This document shows, piece after piece, positions 1-17,502 of a stretch of DNA of 64,000 nt. The notes under the pieces were generated by a model. That model searched no databases. It saw only the letters and a program-made list of their open reading frames with translations, and was not told the DNA's origin. Made by a program: the position numbers and the translations under genes. Position 1 is the first letter of the stretch; each line of letters begins with the position of its first letter. Source of the stretch: Macquaria australasica (lineage: Eukaryota; Chordata; Actinopteri; Centrarchiformes; Percichthyidae); the NCBI GenBank assembly GCA_005408345.1, contig SEMN01000026.1, positions 186,001-250,000 on the forward strand. The letters are read 5' to 3'.

Positions 1-803
1 TAAGCATTTGCAAATACATTATGTTGTGTTTATTTCCTAACTAATAATAATAATAATGTACAGAATCTGAACATCCAATTAAAAACTTAATCTAATAGCT
101 ATTTTACTAAAACCTTATACACAATACGAGGATGGCATTAGGTTTGATATTAGGGACATGTCTGACTGAACGGTTATTTATGGTACAATACAGTAACATA
201 ACATAACAAATGAACAGTGATTATTAATACTGTATGTACACCAAAAAAAATTGTATGTACACCAAATAAAGTAAAGTAAAGTAATCCTGAAATGTTGAAG
301 GTCTTGGTCACCCTGTTAAGAGAGGTATTTAAGTGGATTTCAGTCAGTTTTCAGTCTCATTCAGTCATTCACTTTTGTGGTGTATGTGGCTATTCTCTTT
401 CATATAAGCAATTTTATTAGCATTGAATCCATCTCCACAGATCTTATGGAAGGTATATCATGCTATATGGAGGAATTCATTTGTTCCTGGTGATCTTATT
501 AAATACTGTATATATGACCCAAACACACACAACCTGGCCTTCTTCCCTCAGATGTTTTATTTTCTTTTTCGGTTCATTTTAACTGAACTGCTTTCGGATG
601 TTTATAGAAATGTCTGCATTGCCAAACCAGTTGACCCAATCTTCCATAAATCTTTTTCTATAAAGCTCAAGCCCTTTGCAGTCTGAACGTAACCATGAAT
701 GACTATAAGCACCAGATTCTCAAGAGGTTTAAAATAACATAAGGCTGTAAACTGAAACACAGCCATAAATGATATCAGCTTTTGCCAATTCTGTATTTCT
801 CTC
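1..803. other. 3' flank of the erich6-like gene, no further gene seen
   Basis: AT-rich sequence downstream of the minus-strand gene that stops at 804. Read on the minus strand, AATAAA polyadenylation motifs occur at about 556-561 and 413-418, either of which could end the transcript. A short GTAAA repeat lies near 268-283. The 87-codon plus-strand frame at 423-686 shows no domain or splice context and is treated as chance. Confidence 0.4.
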
Positions 804-3800
804 TTAATTTACATGGGCCTTTATCTTTTTGGGCGACTTCTCCTTTTCCATTTGTCTGCTAAGCTGCTGCGCCTGGGCAATGAAACCGTAATGGGGCTTA
901 ATGTTGCTCAGATTTGCAGAGCGGTGGGTCATGCAGGTCTGCATCTGGCCAAGCAGAGAGTAAATCTGTGAGCTCTTCATTTGGATGTATCTCTCCAGAA
1001 CGTCTTGCCCCGGCTTGTCATGGCTCTCTGGATAAATGAACTGCATTTAAAAAAAACAAAAAAACATGACTTTTCAAATCTATTCTTTTTTCTGTGCACA
1101 TATTGCAAATCATCAATGAGTGCTTTACAGCTGCATACAGTTTGACATGGACACTCCTATATTTTTCATGTATAAGAGAAAGAGAAACACTTAGAGTACA
1201 TCACTGCACATGCATTTATAGTGCATTTATCAATACCTACCTTAAGCTTTGACCCCAGATGGAAGCGCACGCTGTTTTGCTGATGTGCAAAGGTGACATA
1301 CATGTGTTCTTGTGAGTGTATGCGCACACTGATGTGAGGGCCCAGGGCAAAGGTTAGAGGCTTGAAGGGAAGGTCACGTACATGCGGGTCAAAATACAAC
1401 CAATTCCAGCGCCTCCTCATAGCTCCTGTCTCACTGAGGCAGAGACCTCCAACAGGGGTCAGATTCAACCTTCAGACACACCACAGAGATTAGCAACACA
1501 CACATCCTGCCCTGCAGCATGAGAGCAGCAGGTTGATCGAAAAGCTCTCTCTCGTCAAAAAGTCATTTAAGAAACCTAAGAGGTCTTAACCATTTGGTGT
1601 CCAAGATACAAAAGATACAGTTAAGATTAGGTTTTGACATCTAATAACATTTATATTCGATTCCTAAATGACTAATATAATTAAAGGAATAGCCCGACAT
1701 GTTGGGAAATTCGCTTATTCGCTTTCTGGCGGAGAGTCAGATGAGAACATTGAAACACTTTCATATCTGTCCATTAAATATACTATGCAGCCAGCAGCCG
1801 GTTAGCTTAGTTAGCATAAAGACTGGAAACGGGGGAAACAGCTAGCCTGTGTCTGAAGATAACGAAATAAACCTGCCAGCGTCTCTAAAGCTCACTAATG
1901 AACACGTTATATCTCGTTTGATTAATCCGTACACAAGCCGAAATCTAAAAATGGCGATTAGCCGTTTCATGGGGATTATTTTTGTCTGGGACTTCCTGGA
2001 ACCTCTGCTGGTTACCTAGCAACTGCTCCCAGTCAAGAAGTGTACAGAGTTTTTATACTTTGGTTTTTGTACGGATCACACAAACTAGATTTAGAGGTGC
2101 TGGTAGGCGAATTTTGCTACCTTCAGGCAAAGCTTTGCTAGCTGTTTCCCCTTGTTTCCAGTCTTTATGCTAAGCTAAGCTAACCAGCTGCTGGCTGTAA
2201 CTTCAAATGTGCTGTGCCCATATGAGTTTGGTATCGATCTTCTCGTCTTACTAAGCGAATAAGCATATTTCCCAAAATGTGGAACTATTCCTTTAAGGCC
2301 TTATTTTAGTAAGAACTTTGTTTCAGTTATTATAATAACGGTTATTATGGAGTAACAATTACCATATCATTCCATTGGGATGGTAGCATGTGGAGTGGCC
2401 TTTATTTGTGAAAATGCCTTTGATGCTGGGCGCCACGTCCTTGTCCTCCAAAATGATGTAGGTGAAGTCAGCAGCTTCTGCAGAGGATATTATAATGGCT
2501 GCTTTCCCAGAAGGATAACTTTGTCTATTAAGGATCATTAACACTGTGCAAACCTTTTATCAAAGGGAACAAATGTGTACCCTCTCATTAAGTACTTTAA
2601 CCTTGTCCTTGATCTTCCACTTTGTGCACTGCTTAAAAGGATACAAAACATTACCAGTTCCATCTGGACATAAGGTGAGAAAACATTTCCCACTTTTGTA
2701 GAACTTCTTAATTACTTCCTTGAGTTGTGACACAAAATAGTCAAGTTATTTATGAGATTTCTGGTAAATACACGGATGATAAAGCTCTGTTTTAGGAGAG
2801 GCCATGGCAACAACAATGCCATTATGGAAGCATACCTTCAAACATACCTTTGGCTCACCATCGGTCTCTTGTAGTGTAAACATGCCAGTAACATTTTTTC
2901 TATCTATCTGAGGGATGTGAAGCTCATCATTGATGTAGGGAATCTCTTTTGACAGCCCGTAGGCGGTTTTATTTTTGAGGCCTGAGCAGACGAAGGAGAA
3001 TATCAATTTATTGATATTGTCAATGAGGAGCGTGAAAGACTGCATATCATATATACTTCACATCTTCAGCATTTGTACTAATTTGTGTAGACTAGGGCCC
3101 CAGGTTGCATACTTACTTAACTCTTTCTTCAAATTGTCTTTTTTAGCTTTTTTTTTCTTGAGTTGCAAAAGTCTCAGCCTACATTAGAAATTGACAAAAA
3201 GTTATTTTCTGCAGAAGTGGGAAACAAATGTACAATACAATGCCAAAACCTGAAGGGCATGTTGAGAATTAAATTCAGATGCCACCTCATATTTCCTGCT
3301 ACAGTAAATGCTAAGATAATTGGAGCTATTTTATGGCATGCAGTATAGTACAATCAATACCAATATATGTGCAATACATGTATGTCCTTAGGAGCCTTCC
3401 ACACGATCTTAACAACATATAAAATAAATGCAGAAGGGACAGGGCATGCATGTTACTCACCTATTCTTTGCCTGCTCTTTAGCAGCTTCCCTCTCCTCCT
3501 CAGTCATGACGGGTGCATGAGGGTTCACATTAATCTTTCTATCTGACTCCTTCTGTGCCAATTTTTCTCTCTCTTCCATGATAAGCTCTCTCATTTGTTT
3601 AGCTTGCTCACAACAAAACAGCTGAATGAAAGAAAATTTACAACAATATTCTTTGTCCTTTTTTTTTTTTTTACTTGCAGTGCTCCATCCTTATGAACCT
3701 TTTCCCACCACAGATGAAGATGATTTTGTCATTCTGGAAAGGTTATCTGAACAGTCATTATTTCTAATGAATTTATTTTCAATGCCTTGTTGAAGGGTAA

Positions 3801-4251
3801 ACAAGCTACACTCACCCTGTCAAAGCTTTTTTCATTTTCCAACAGTTCACCATGTATGAAGGGCTGACAGAGCTGCTGGCAATACTCACACTGAGCAAGA
3901 TGCACATCCTGTTTATATTCAACCTCTGGAACCTACAGTGCAGCAAAAAACAGATTCACAATCACCTCTCCATCTCTGATATTATAGCCTCCACATGCTG
4001 CTATTACTGTGGGGAAATGAAAAAGGCCATCACTGTCATTTCCAGGCACTATGGGCAATACAGAGATACAGGAATAAGTTGAAGGTACCTTTCCAGCATG
4101 AGGAGTTTGCTTTGGCTCTGGCTTGTATGCTATGAGACGAGGTGGACCCACACAAGGTATATCATACTCCTTCTTTGGCATCTTTTCATCCTCTGTCTCC
4201 TGATGTGAATATAAGTAGACTTGTATAGATTGTTGGATGTAAGCTATACAT

Positions 4252-4325
<74 letters not shown>

Positions 4326-6855
4326 GATATATAGATATAAATATAGATATATAGATAACCTACATGTATAGCCCATAAAATGATCCTTGCAAATTTGTCT
4401 TAGAGGGCTTTACAATCTGTATGTTGCACAGATTGTAAAGCCTTTGTAGAGACAAATGTGTGATTTTGGCAGTAGTGGCAGATCCAATCTCTCCAATCTT
4501 TTACTTAAGTAAAAGTAGCAAGTAGTGTAGAAATCCTTGGTACAAGTAAAAGTCATGCATTCAACATTTTAATTAAGTACAAGTACACAAGTATTACAAT
4601 CAAACTACTTAATGTACCAAAACAAAAAGTACTCATTATGCAGAATGGCCAATTTCAGAATAATTTATGTCACATTACTGGATTATGATTATTGATTGAT
4701 ACATTAATTTATAAATGTTGCAGCTGGTGAAGGTGGCGCTAATTTGAACTAATTTAACTCGCTAGCTAATTTTATATACTGGTGGGTACCTTAATCTATA
4801 ACAATACATCATCTATTTCTTATATTTTGTATTAATAAATATGAATCTGCAAAGTAACTAGTAACTAAAGCAGTCACATAAATGTAGTGGAGTAGAAGTA
4901 GAGAGTAGCATAAAATTGAATTGCTCAAGTAAAGTACAAGTAGTACTTTACAGTACTACTTGTACTGTAAAGTACAGTACTTGAGTAAATGCACTTAGTT
5001 ACTTTCTACCACCAGGTTTTGTGCTGTGCAAACAAAATTGACTTCACTTGACTGTGCATAAAACACACTTTGTTCCATGAGCAGGCTTCCTCTGAAGAAT
5101 CAGTGTCCATGCTCACCACCGCTGCTTGCAACAACTGGGGTTCTTCAATTTCCTTTTGAACTGCACAAGAGAGAAATAATTGGGAATTTGACAGATGTCT
5201 AAGTCATGAGAGGCAAGAGGGGGCAGGAACAGGTGACCCCTTCGCACCCAAACTGATGACATGGCTTACCTTGACAGCTGAAAGAGAGGCTCTGCTCCAC
5301 CCACTCCCAATCTGTCTGGGTCTGAGTGCTCACCAAAGTAATGAATCTTCCATCCAGCGCACGTACCTCTATGAATTCTGGTGAGACCGGACTGCTCAGA
5401 AGAACAGAGACAGGAGACAAAGAATTACAGCAATGCTTTACCTGGACAACTCTATTCATCTTACAGCTATATTAATTGATTTTTGGCCTCTTGGGGGCAG
5501 AGGAACCCCTTAACAAGCTAAAAAAAAAAAAAAAAAGGTTGTGTTTATTACATCTGACGTATTACCATCTCATAAAGTCGTTTTGGCTAACATGTTAGCA
5601 AACACTCGCCTTTTTACACGTTCAGCAGACACGGAGCAACATTAGCAATAATTTGGAGTCATTTGAATCAATGTTTCTGGTCACCTGATGAAGTCCGATC
5701 ACTCTCCTTTCAGCTCTGTTTTGCTCTTCATCATCTTGGTGTTTATCTAGTATTTGTTGACATTCTTCACCAGATAGTTAGTTGCTAACTTTATCAGTCT
5801 GCCATTTGTTGCTGGGTAGGTAGTGTACAGTGGTTTTATCAGAGCTTTTTGTTGGAAACAGCTGCCTGCTGAGCTAAAAGTAGCTAACAAGGTAAGAGGC
5901 TAGGTTGAGGGGCATCCATTTCACATAGTGGAGCTTTAAGGCCTCATTGTAGCCCTGATTTAAAATGGTGGCCTGTTTTGGGACCGTACCACTCACCCAA
6001 TGCATGCTGCATTGGGAAACAGCATCAAACTTTGGGTAATGGTGGCTTTAGTGAAAACTACTCATGAATCAGACATCAGTGGCAGTGGGGTTTTTTTTTT
6101 ACTGTATATACAGTTTATATATATATATTTGCTGGCTGATAAGCTCTTTAATCACATTGACCAGCTTGACCTGGAAAATGTCATTATATGACCATCAAAG
6201 AAAAGCGTAGACCAAAGGCCAAGCATCACAAATTGGTTTCAGATCAATTTTACAGCATATCAAATCAAAATGTGGATAAATGAAAGTAACAAAAATACTG
6301 CAGGAGATTAAAATATAACAGGTCAATGATATGGTCACTAAAAAGACTTCTTAAGGGAATGTTATGAATATTATTGTCATGTTTATAGGTCTTTCAGTTA
6401 CGCTACTGTAAATTAAAAATGTTCCTTACAGCTTCTTTTTTATAGGCGATGTATTGATGCATCTTGGTTCTCTCCAATGGCCTATATGGAAAAAAAAAAA
6501 GTTGTGATAATGTTGAGTATACAGACATCCTGGCTGTGAACAGTTGTCATACTTTTTCATAGCCAGCTTCAACCAACTCACTTTTCTTAATCGGTTGTTC
6601 TTGTGGAAGCATTCCAGCACATAGTTTCCCAAGGTCATTTGTTGCTAGCGGAGCACAGATTTGAGTGTTCAAAAGAGAGCTGAAGGAGTTGTCGGGTATG
6701 ATATTAACAATGGGATCTTTCTGGTCTTCACATGTCTCGTGCTCCTCCAGGCTCTTCGGGTTGTCATAAAGCTGTTGAGGGGAGAAGTCACCTTCTTCAG
6801 GACTCTCAGGAGATGCACAGGCAGCATCTCTCCGGTAGGATGGAGACCGACTCAT
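804..6855 (-). CDS. erich6: FAM194-domain protein, ERICH6/ERICH6B-like (13 coding exons)
   Basis: Exons, in transcript order: 6855-6582, 6481-6430, 5391-5270, 5160-5117, 4199-4089, 3932-3816, 3621-3461, 3178-3117, 2981-2848, 2718-2655, 2543-2363, 1469-1241, 1040-804. Every junction is GT-AG and all phases agree, giving about 595 residues against roughly 660 in human ERICH6. An in-frame TAA just upstream supports the ATG at 6855. A CxxCxxxC cluster lies at residues 216-223, a charged lysine/glutamate helix at 241-314, and the FAM194 domain at about 340-517 with the motifs LCPDGT, YPSGKAAIIIS, CYHPNG and RRRWNW. The family's biochemical role is not established. ERICH6 and ERICH6B cannot be separated by eye. 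The assignment rests on remembered family motifs, while the exon structure is read directly. Two introns hold repeats (4254-5015 and 5530-5935) and another a TTAA-bounded element (1681-2296). Confidence 0.72.
1681..2296. mobile_element. TTAA-bounded inverted-repeat element (family A, copy 1)
   Basis: The left end reads TTAAAGGAATAG and the right end CTATTCCTTTAA, a perfect 12-base inverted repeat, with weaker complementarity further inside. The internal AGCTTAGTTAGCATAAAGACTGGAAAC-type segment recurs inverted near 2150-2180. No transposase frame is present, so this is non-autonomous. TTAA at both ends fits piggyBac-type integration, which is an inference. It lies in an intron of the erich6-like gene. 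Confidence 0.75.
4254..4358. repeat. (CA)n microsatellite followed by a TATAGA-rich tract
   Basis: About 64 bases of uninterrupted CA units at 4254-4317 run into imperfect TATAGA/TATAAA units to 4358. The tract lies in an intron of the erich6-like gene and creates an artificial cysteine/valine reading frame. Confidence 0.95.
4391..4460. repeat. Near-perfect hairpin (inverted repeat)
   Basis: GGCTTTACAATCTGT is followed after a 7-base loop by its exact complement ACAGATTGTAAAGCC. The arms continue with one or two mismatches through TTTGTCT/AGACAAA, for a stem of about 26 pairs. The sequence resembles the tail of a common teleost interspersed repeat, so two inverted repeat ends are likelier than a dedicated RNA gene. 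Confidence 0.7.
4485..5015. mobile_element. Inverted-repeat element rich in TACTTAAGTA/AAGTAC motifs (family B, copy 1)
   Basis: The left side holds TTTTACTTAAGTAAAAGTAG and the right side ends in GTACTTGAGTAAATG followed by TTTCTACCACCA, the typical terminus of this teleost family. A nested palindrome of AAAGTAC units lies at 4931-4981. No coding capacity is seen. The left boundary is approximate. Confidence 0.6.
5530..5935 (-). repeat. Teleost interspersed repeat, inverse orientation to 28870-29280
   Basis: Stretches such as GTTAGCAAACACTCGCC, GGAGCAACATTAGCAATAAT and GGTCACCTGATGAAGTCC reappear, reverse-complemented and diverged, at 29110-29225. No open frame or terminal structure was identified, so the class is left open. 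The element sits in an intron of the erich6-like gene. Confidence 0.5.
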
Positions 6856-7737
6856 GTTTTAAAAAACATGATATGTCAACTGAAGCAAAATCTCTAGAGC
6901 ACACTCACTGAATATTGCACGGTTCCATTTGTATCATTTTTGTTATTGTTCAAGTGCAGTTGCCCAGCAGTGGTTTTGCATCAGGCTCATGTACATCAAA
7001 AATGTCATATAGACGCAGAAGACAGTTTTCCTGTTCCCATTACATTCACTAATGATGACTTCTAAGTTTAGTGATAGAAGCTCTGTGGCTTTAAACAAAA
7101 TCATCTCTTCACTAAAATAGTCATTTTGCTACATTTAGATTTTGTGTGGAACTTTTATGTCAAACAAGATAACGACCAAATCTTTAGTGAAAGAGGGGGA
7201 AACAACTGAACAACATAATATCTCTACTGGAGCCTATAAAATGATCTCATTCTGTGATAACAGACAATACACTTCAACGCTATCCTTTCATTGAGGATGA
7301 TGCATCAAGGGAAGTAATTACAGTCACTACTGACAGATCAATGACTAACGCTGACAACAATACCATAGTCTATAAAACCTTGATTTCCCTCTGCTGGGTT
7401 CTAACATTTCTAGAAGGCACAGCAACAAAGTGGTAGTAGAGAAGTCCTTTGTGTTACACATACAGCCTATTTTGTAGCTATTACAGAGACTCATTTCATG
7501 CAGAGTGTGCATTGTGTACAACTAAAGGTAAGCAGGCATAATTCAGTTTATCATATTGTATCAGTGCTGTTTATTTATTCTTGCCTTTTGATCAATAAAT
7601 TAAATTAATCCTTTACCTCACCTAAATGCTGTTGCTGTAAATCTCAAGGCTAAGATGCTGTGCTAATTATTTTCACTCTCATTTTCAGTCCATTGCTGGC
7701 AAAATCATTTCAGGGCCTTTTGAGGAAATCATCAACA
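6856..7737. promoter_or_regulatory. Shared 5' region between the divergent erich6-like and ednrb genes
   Basis: Only 882 bases separate the two start codons. On the plus strand TATAAAA occurs at 7235-7241 and 7371-7377. A splice donor, AAAG|GTAAGC, at 7527/7528 pairs in principle with the acceptor at about 7688, giving ednrb a non-coding first exon. On the minus strand a possible acceptor (TGCTTCAG) lies just upstream of the erich6-like start, so that gene may also have an upstream untranslated exon. No CpG-rich core is obvious. Confidence 0.5.
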
Positions 7738-10595
7738 ATGTGGGCCCTGGCTCTTGCTCTTTGTTTGGGAAATATTCTCATCAGAGTCGAGGCCAGTGAT
7801 CAGCATTCAGGATCATTCCCTGTAACTGAACTCTCTGAAACGGCATCCCCTGGTCTTTTAATACTGGAAAAACAGCAGCCCAACAGCTCAATTCATCCAC
7901 CCCGAGTAGCAGGACCAAAGACACCACACCCTCCTATGTGCTTGGAGTCAGCTGGAATCAGAGACGGCTTCAAATATGTCAATACTGTGGTCTCTCTTGT
8001 CGTGTTTGTTGTTGGAATAGTGGGAAATTCAGCCTTACTGAAAATCATATATGTAAACAAATGCATGAGAAGTGGACCAAACGTTCTCATTGCGAGTCTT
8101 GCTTTGGGGGATCTAATCCACATTGTGATAGACATTCCAGTCAACGCATACAGGGTAAGTTATTCACCTCTTGCTGTGCAATTACAATGAGAAAACAATG
8201 TTGAACCTTATCCTGTTCTCTGCTCTTTTTATCCGTTTAAACTTCAGTCTCACCTTGAATTGATTGTGGGTTTCTTTTTTTTCTTTTTTTTTTACTGAAA
8301 ATGGTCTTTGTTTTTGCTTCAGCTCATGGCAGAAGATTGGCCATTCGGTTTGGTCCTGTGCAAACTCGTCCCCTTCATACAGAAAACCACTGTTGGAATT
8401 ACTGTGTTGAGCTTGTGTGCTTTGAGTGTTGACAGGTAAGGAGATAAACAGCACTGTCCTGTGCCCTACAAGAAAATAGTGTATGCTGGCTACTATCTGT
8501 ATTTCATCAAGCAGACAGATTTGTTTAGCATTAGCCCTTGAAATGTTCTTTAACTGAAAAATGTATCATTGTTACAGACAAAAAGTCCCCCAAGCCATAA
8601 CATTTCCCCATTGATTTTGCAGATACCGAGCCGTAGTATCCTGGAATCGAATCAAAGGCATCGGGGTTTCAGTGTGGACAGCAATCGAAATAACTCTGAT
8701 ATGGGTTATTTCTATCCTGCTGGCTGTGCCTGAAGTTGTCGGCTTTGATATGATAACAATGGACTATAAAGACAAGCATCTGAGAATATGTCTGCTTCAT
8801 CCCATGCAAACCACACAGATCATGCAGGTAATGTAATCGTCTCCAGCCAATGCAACAGGATAAAACAAACAGATCAACATGTGTTTGATTTGATCCTCTT
8901 TTATATATCCAACATACAGCAATAATAATGCCAACTCGAATAATGGCGCTAATATTATTTCTCCTAACTTTATCCGACAGATTATTGTAGATGTCCTTGT
9001 AAACCTACATGTGTGTCTCAAATATTGTTTTATGCATGCTGTAACGTAGCAACCACTGAACATCAAGTCATCCGCAGCACCGACTGACTGTGGGCCTCTG
9101 TCATGTTTAATCAACAGTTTTATAAATCAGTCAAGGACTGGTGGCTCTTTGGCTTCTATTTTTGCATGCCACTGGCTTGGACTGCCGTCTTCTACACGCT
9201 CATGACCAGGAAAATGCTGAAGAATACTGAGAATACATTAAGCGACCACACCAAGCAGGTTATTAGTTAACACTTTGAAGCGCATTTTGCAACTTTTTTT
9301 TTTTGCACATTTCTCATATTTTGGTGCGACATCAACTCTAATATTAATCTTATCTTTACTTTTTAAGAGACGAGAAGTTGCAAAAACTGTCTTCTGCCTG
9401 GTGATCGTGTTTGCACTTTGTTGGTTGCCTCTATACCTAAGCAGAATCTTGAAATTAACCATATACGATGAGAAAGATCCTAATAGGTGTCAGCTGCTGA
9501 GGTGAGCATGAAGAATTCAGTACCTTTTTTTTTTTTTCATTGTTCACTACCTGGTCTGTGCTCTTTTGTCTGATTAATACCTAATGTTTATCCTCCTTTT
9601 TCAGTGTCTTTCTTGTCCTGGACTATTTTGGCATTAACATGGCATCACTCAACTCGTGCATCAACCCTATTGCATTGTACATCGTCAGCAAAAAATTTAA
9701 AAGATGTTTCAAGGTAAGATAGTATACTGTCATGCACTTTTTGATTTTCCATATGTAGGGCACTATTCAATTTTAGACAATCTGGTGGGGGGTGACAACA
9801 TTGTGATCCACATTGGATGAGCTATCAAATGTGTCATCAAGGAGATATGGAGTCATGTCTGTAAAAGGGCTAGACTGGAGCAAGCAATGACCCGAGGGGG
9901 TAATAAGTGAAAATGGTCTGGAAAAACATCGTCAGAAAAAAAAAGACAAAAAAACAGACACTTGGCAATCTACCAGACAGTTCATCACTGAATCAGAGTG
10001 AGGACGAAGAAAACATAGCTTCAAGGCAATTTTCAAGAGATTTTCTTTTTAAAAGCCTTTATTGTATTACTAGCTCAGAAGGGCATATCTAAAACATACT
10101 TTGATTTGTTTTGGCTGTCATCAGGTTTTTGCACACCACAGTGCATGAAGAACTCTGCAGTAATAGTTTTTTATGTCACATTTATTTTTTACATTTTGTG
10201 TGCATGTGTTTCTTCTTTTAATAATTCCCTTTTTCTTTAATTAAAAGGCAATCCAAACTTAAGACGCCCTCTCTGAATTAGCGATTCTGTATTAAATCAA
10301 CAAGGCTTTAACTGTAGGTCCTTATTCAAAGCCGTACAAGCAGGCGAAACTGCATGACTACATACTGACGGTAGATGTGAGTTGTCCTCTCACCAAATGT
10401 CTTCGTGTGTGTGTGGTCCTTCAGGCATGTCTGTGCAGTTGGCGTCTACCTCTTCAAGCTGTTACCCATGACGAGGTGCAGTCTGTTTTGAAGTCCAGAA
10501 TGCAGGATCAAGCCTCAGAGCAGAGCTGCAACATCAAAGCTCACAAGCAGACTTCCACACCTCTACCTGAGCAGGAGAACACCTTACTGTGTTAA
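7738..10595 (+). CDS. ednrb: Endothelin receptor type B (class A GPCR), teleost paralogue
   Basis: Seven coding exons: 7738-8154, 8323-8435, 8623-8827, 9118-9258, 9368-9501, 9605-9713, 10425-10595, totalling 429 residues (human EDNRB 442). All six intron positions match the vertebrate gene, including the split inside DRY. The start ATG begins a signal peptide ([18 protein letters not shown]). The extracellular N-terminus has an NSS glycosylation site and a conserved cysteine. Seven membrane helices follow. DRY, the disulphide cysteines in VLCKLV and RICLLH, CWLPL and [10 protein letters not shown] are present. [10 protein letters not shown] and EDWPFG favour type B over type A. It should couple endothelin binding to Gq/Gi signalling at the plasma membrane, in vascular and neural-crest pigment lineages. 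The C-tail keeps CLC palmitoylation cysteines but then diverges strongly. Which teleost duplicate (ednrba, ednrbb or another) is not resolved. Confidence 0.93.

Positions 10596-17502
<6,907 letters not shown>

Noticed and set aside
1982..2173. 63-codon plus frame
   Set aside because: Lies entirely inside a non-coding family A element.
3933..4376. 147-codon minus-strand frame with a cysteine-valine tract
   Set aside because: The tract is the (CA)n repeat; only its 4089-4199 and 3932-adjacent parts overlap real exons of the erich6-like gene, in separate exons.
804..6855. Initial idea that the left gene is SPAG17
   Set aside because: PDGT, YPSG, CYHPNG and RWNW motifs, the CxxCxxxC cluster and a complete length near 600 residues fit the FAM194/ERICH6 family better than a 2,200-residue central-pair protein.
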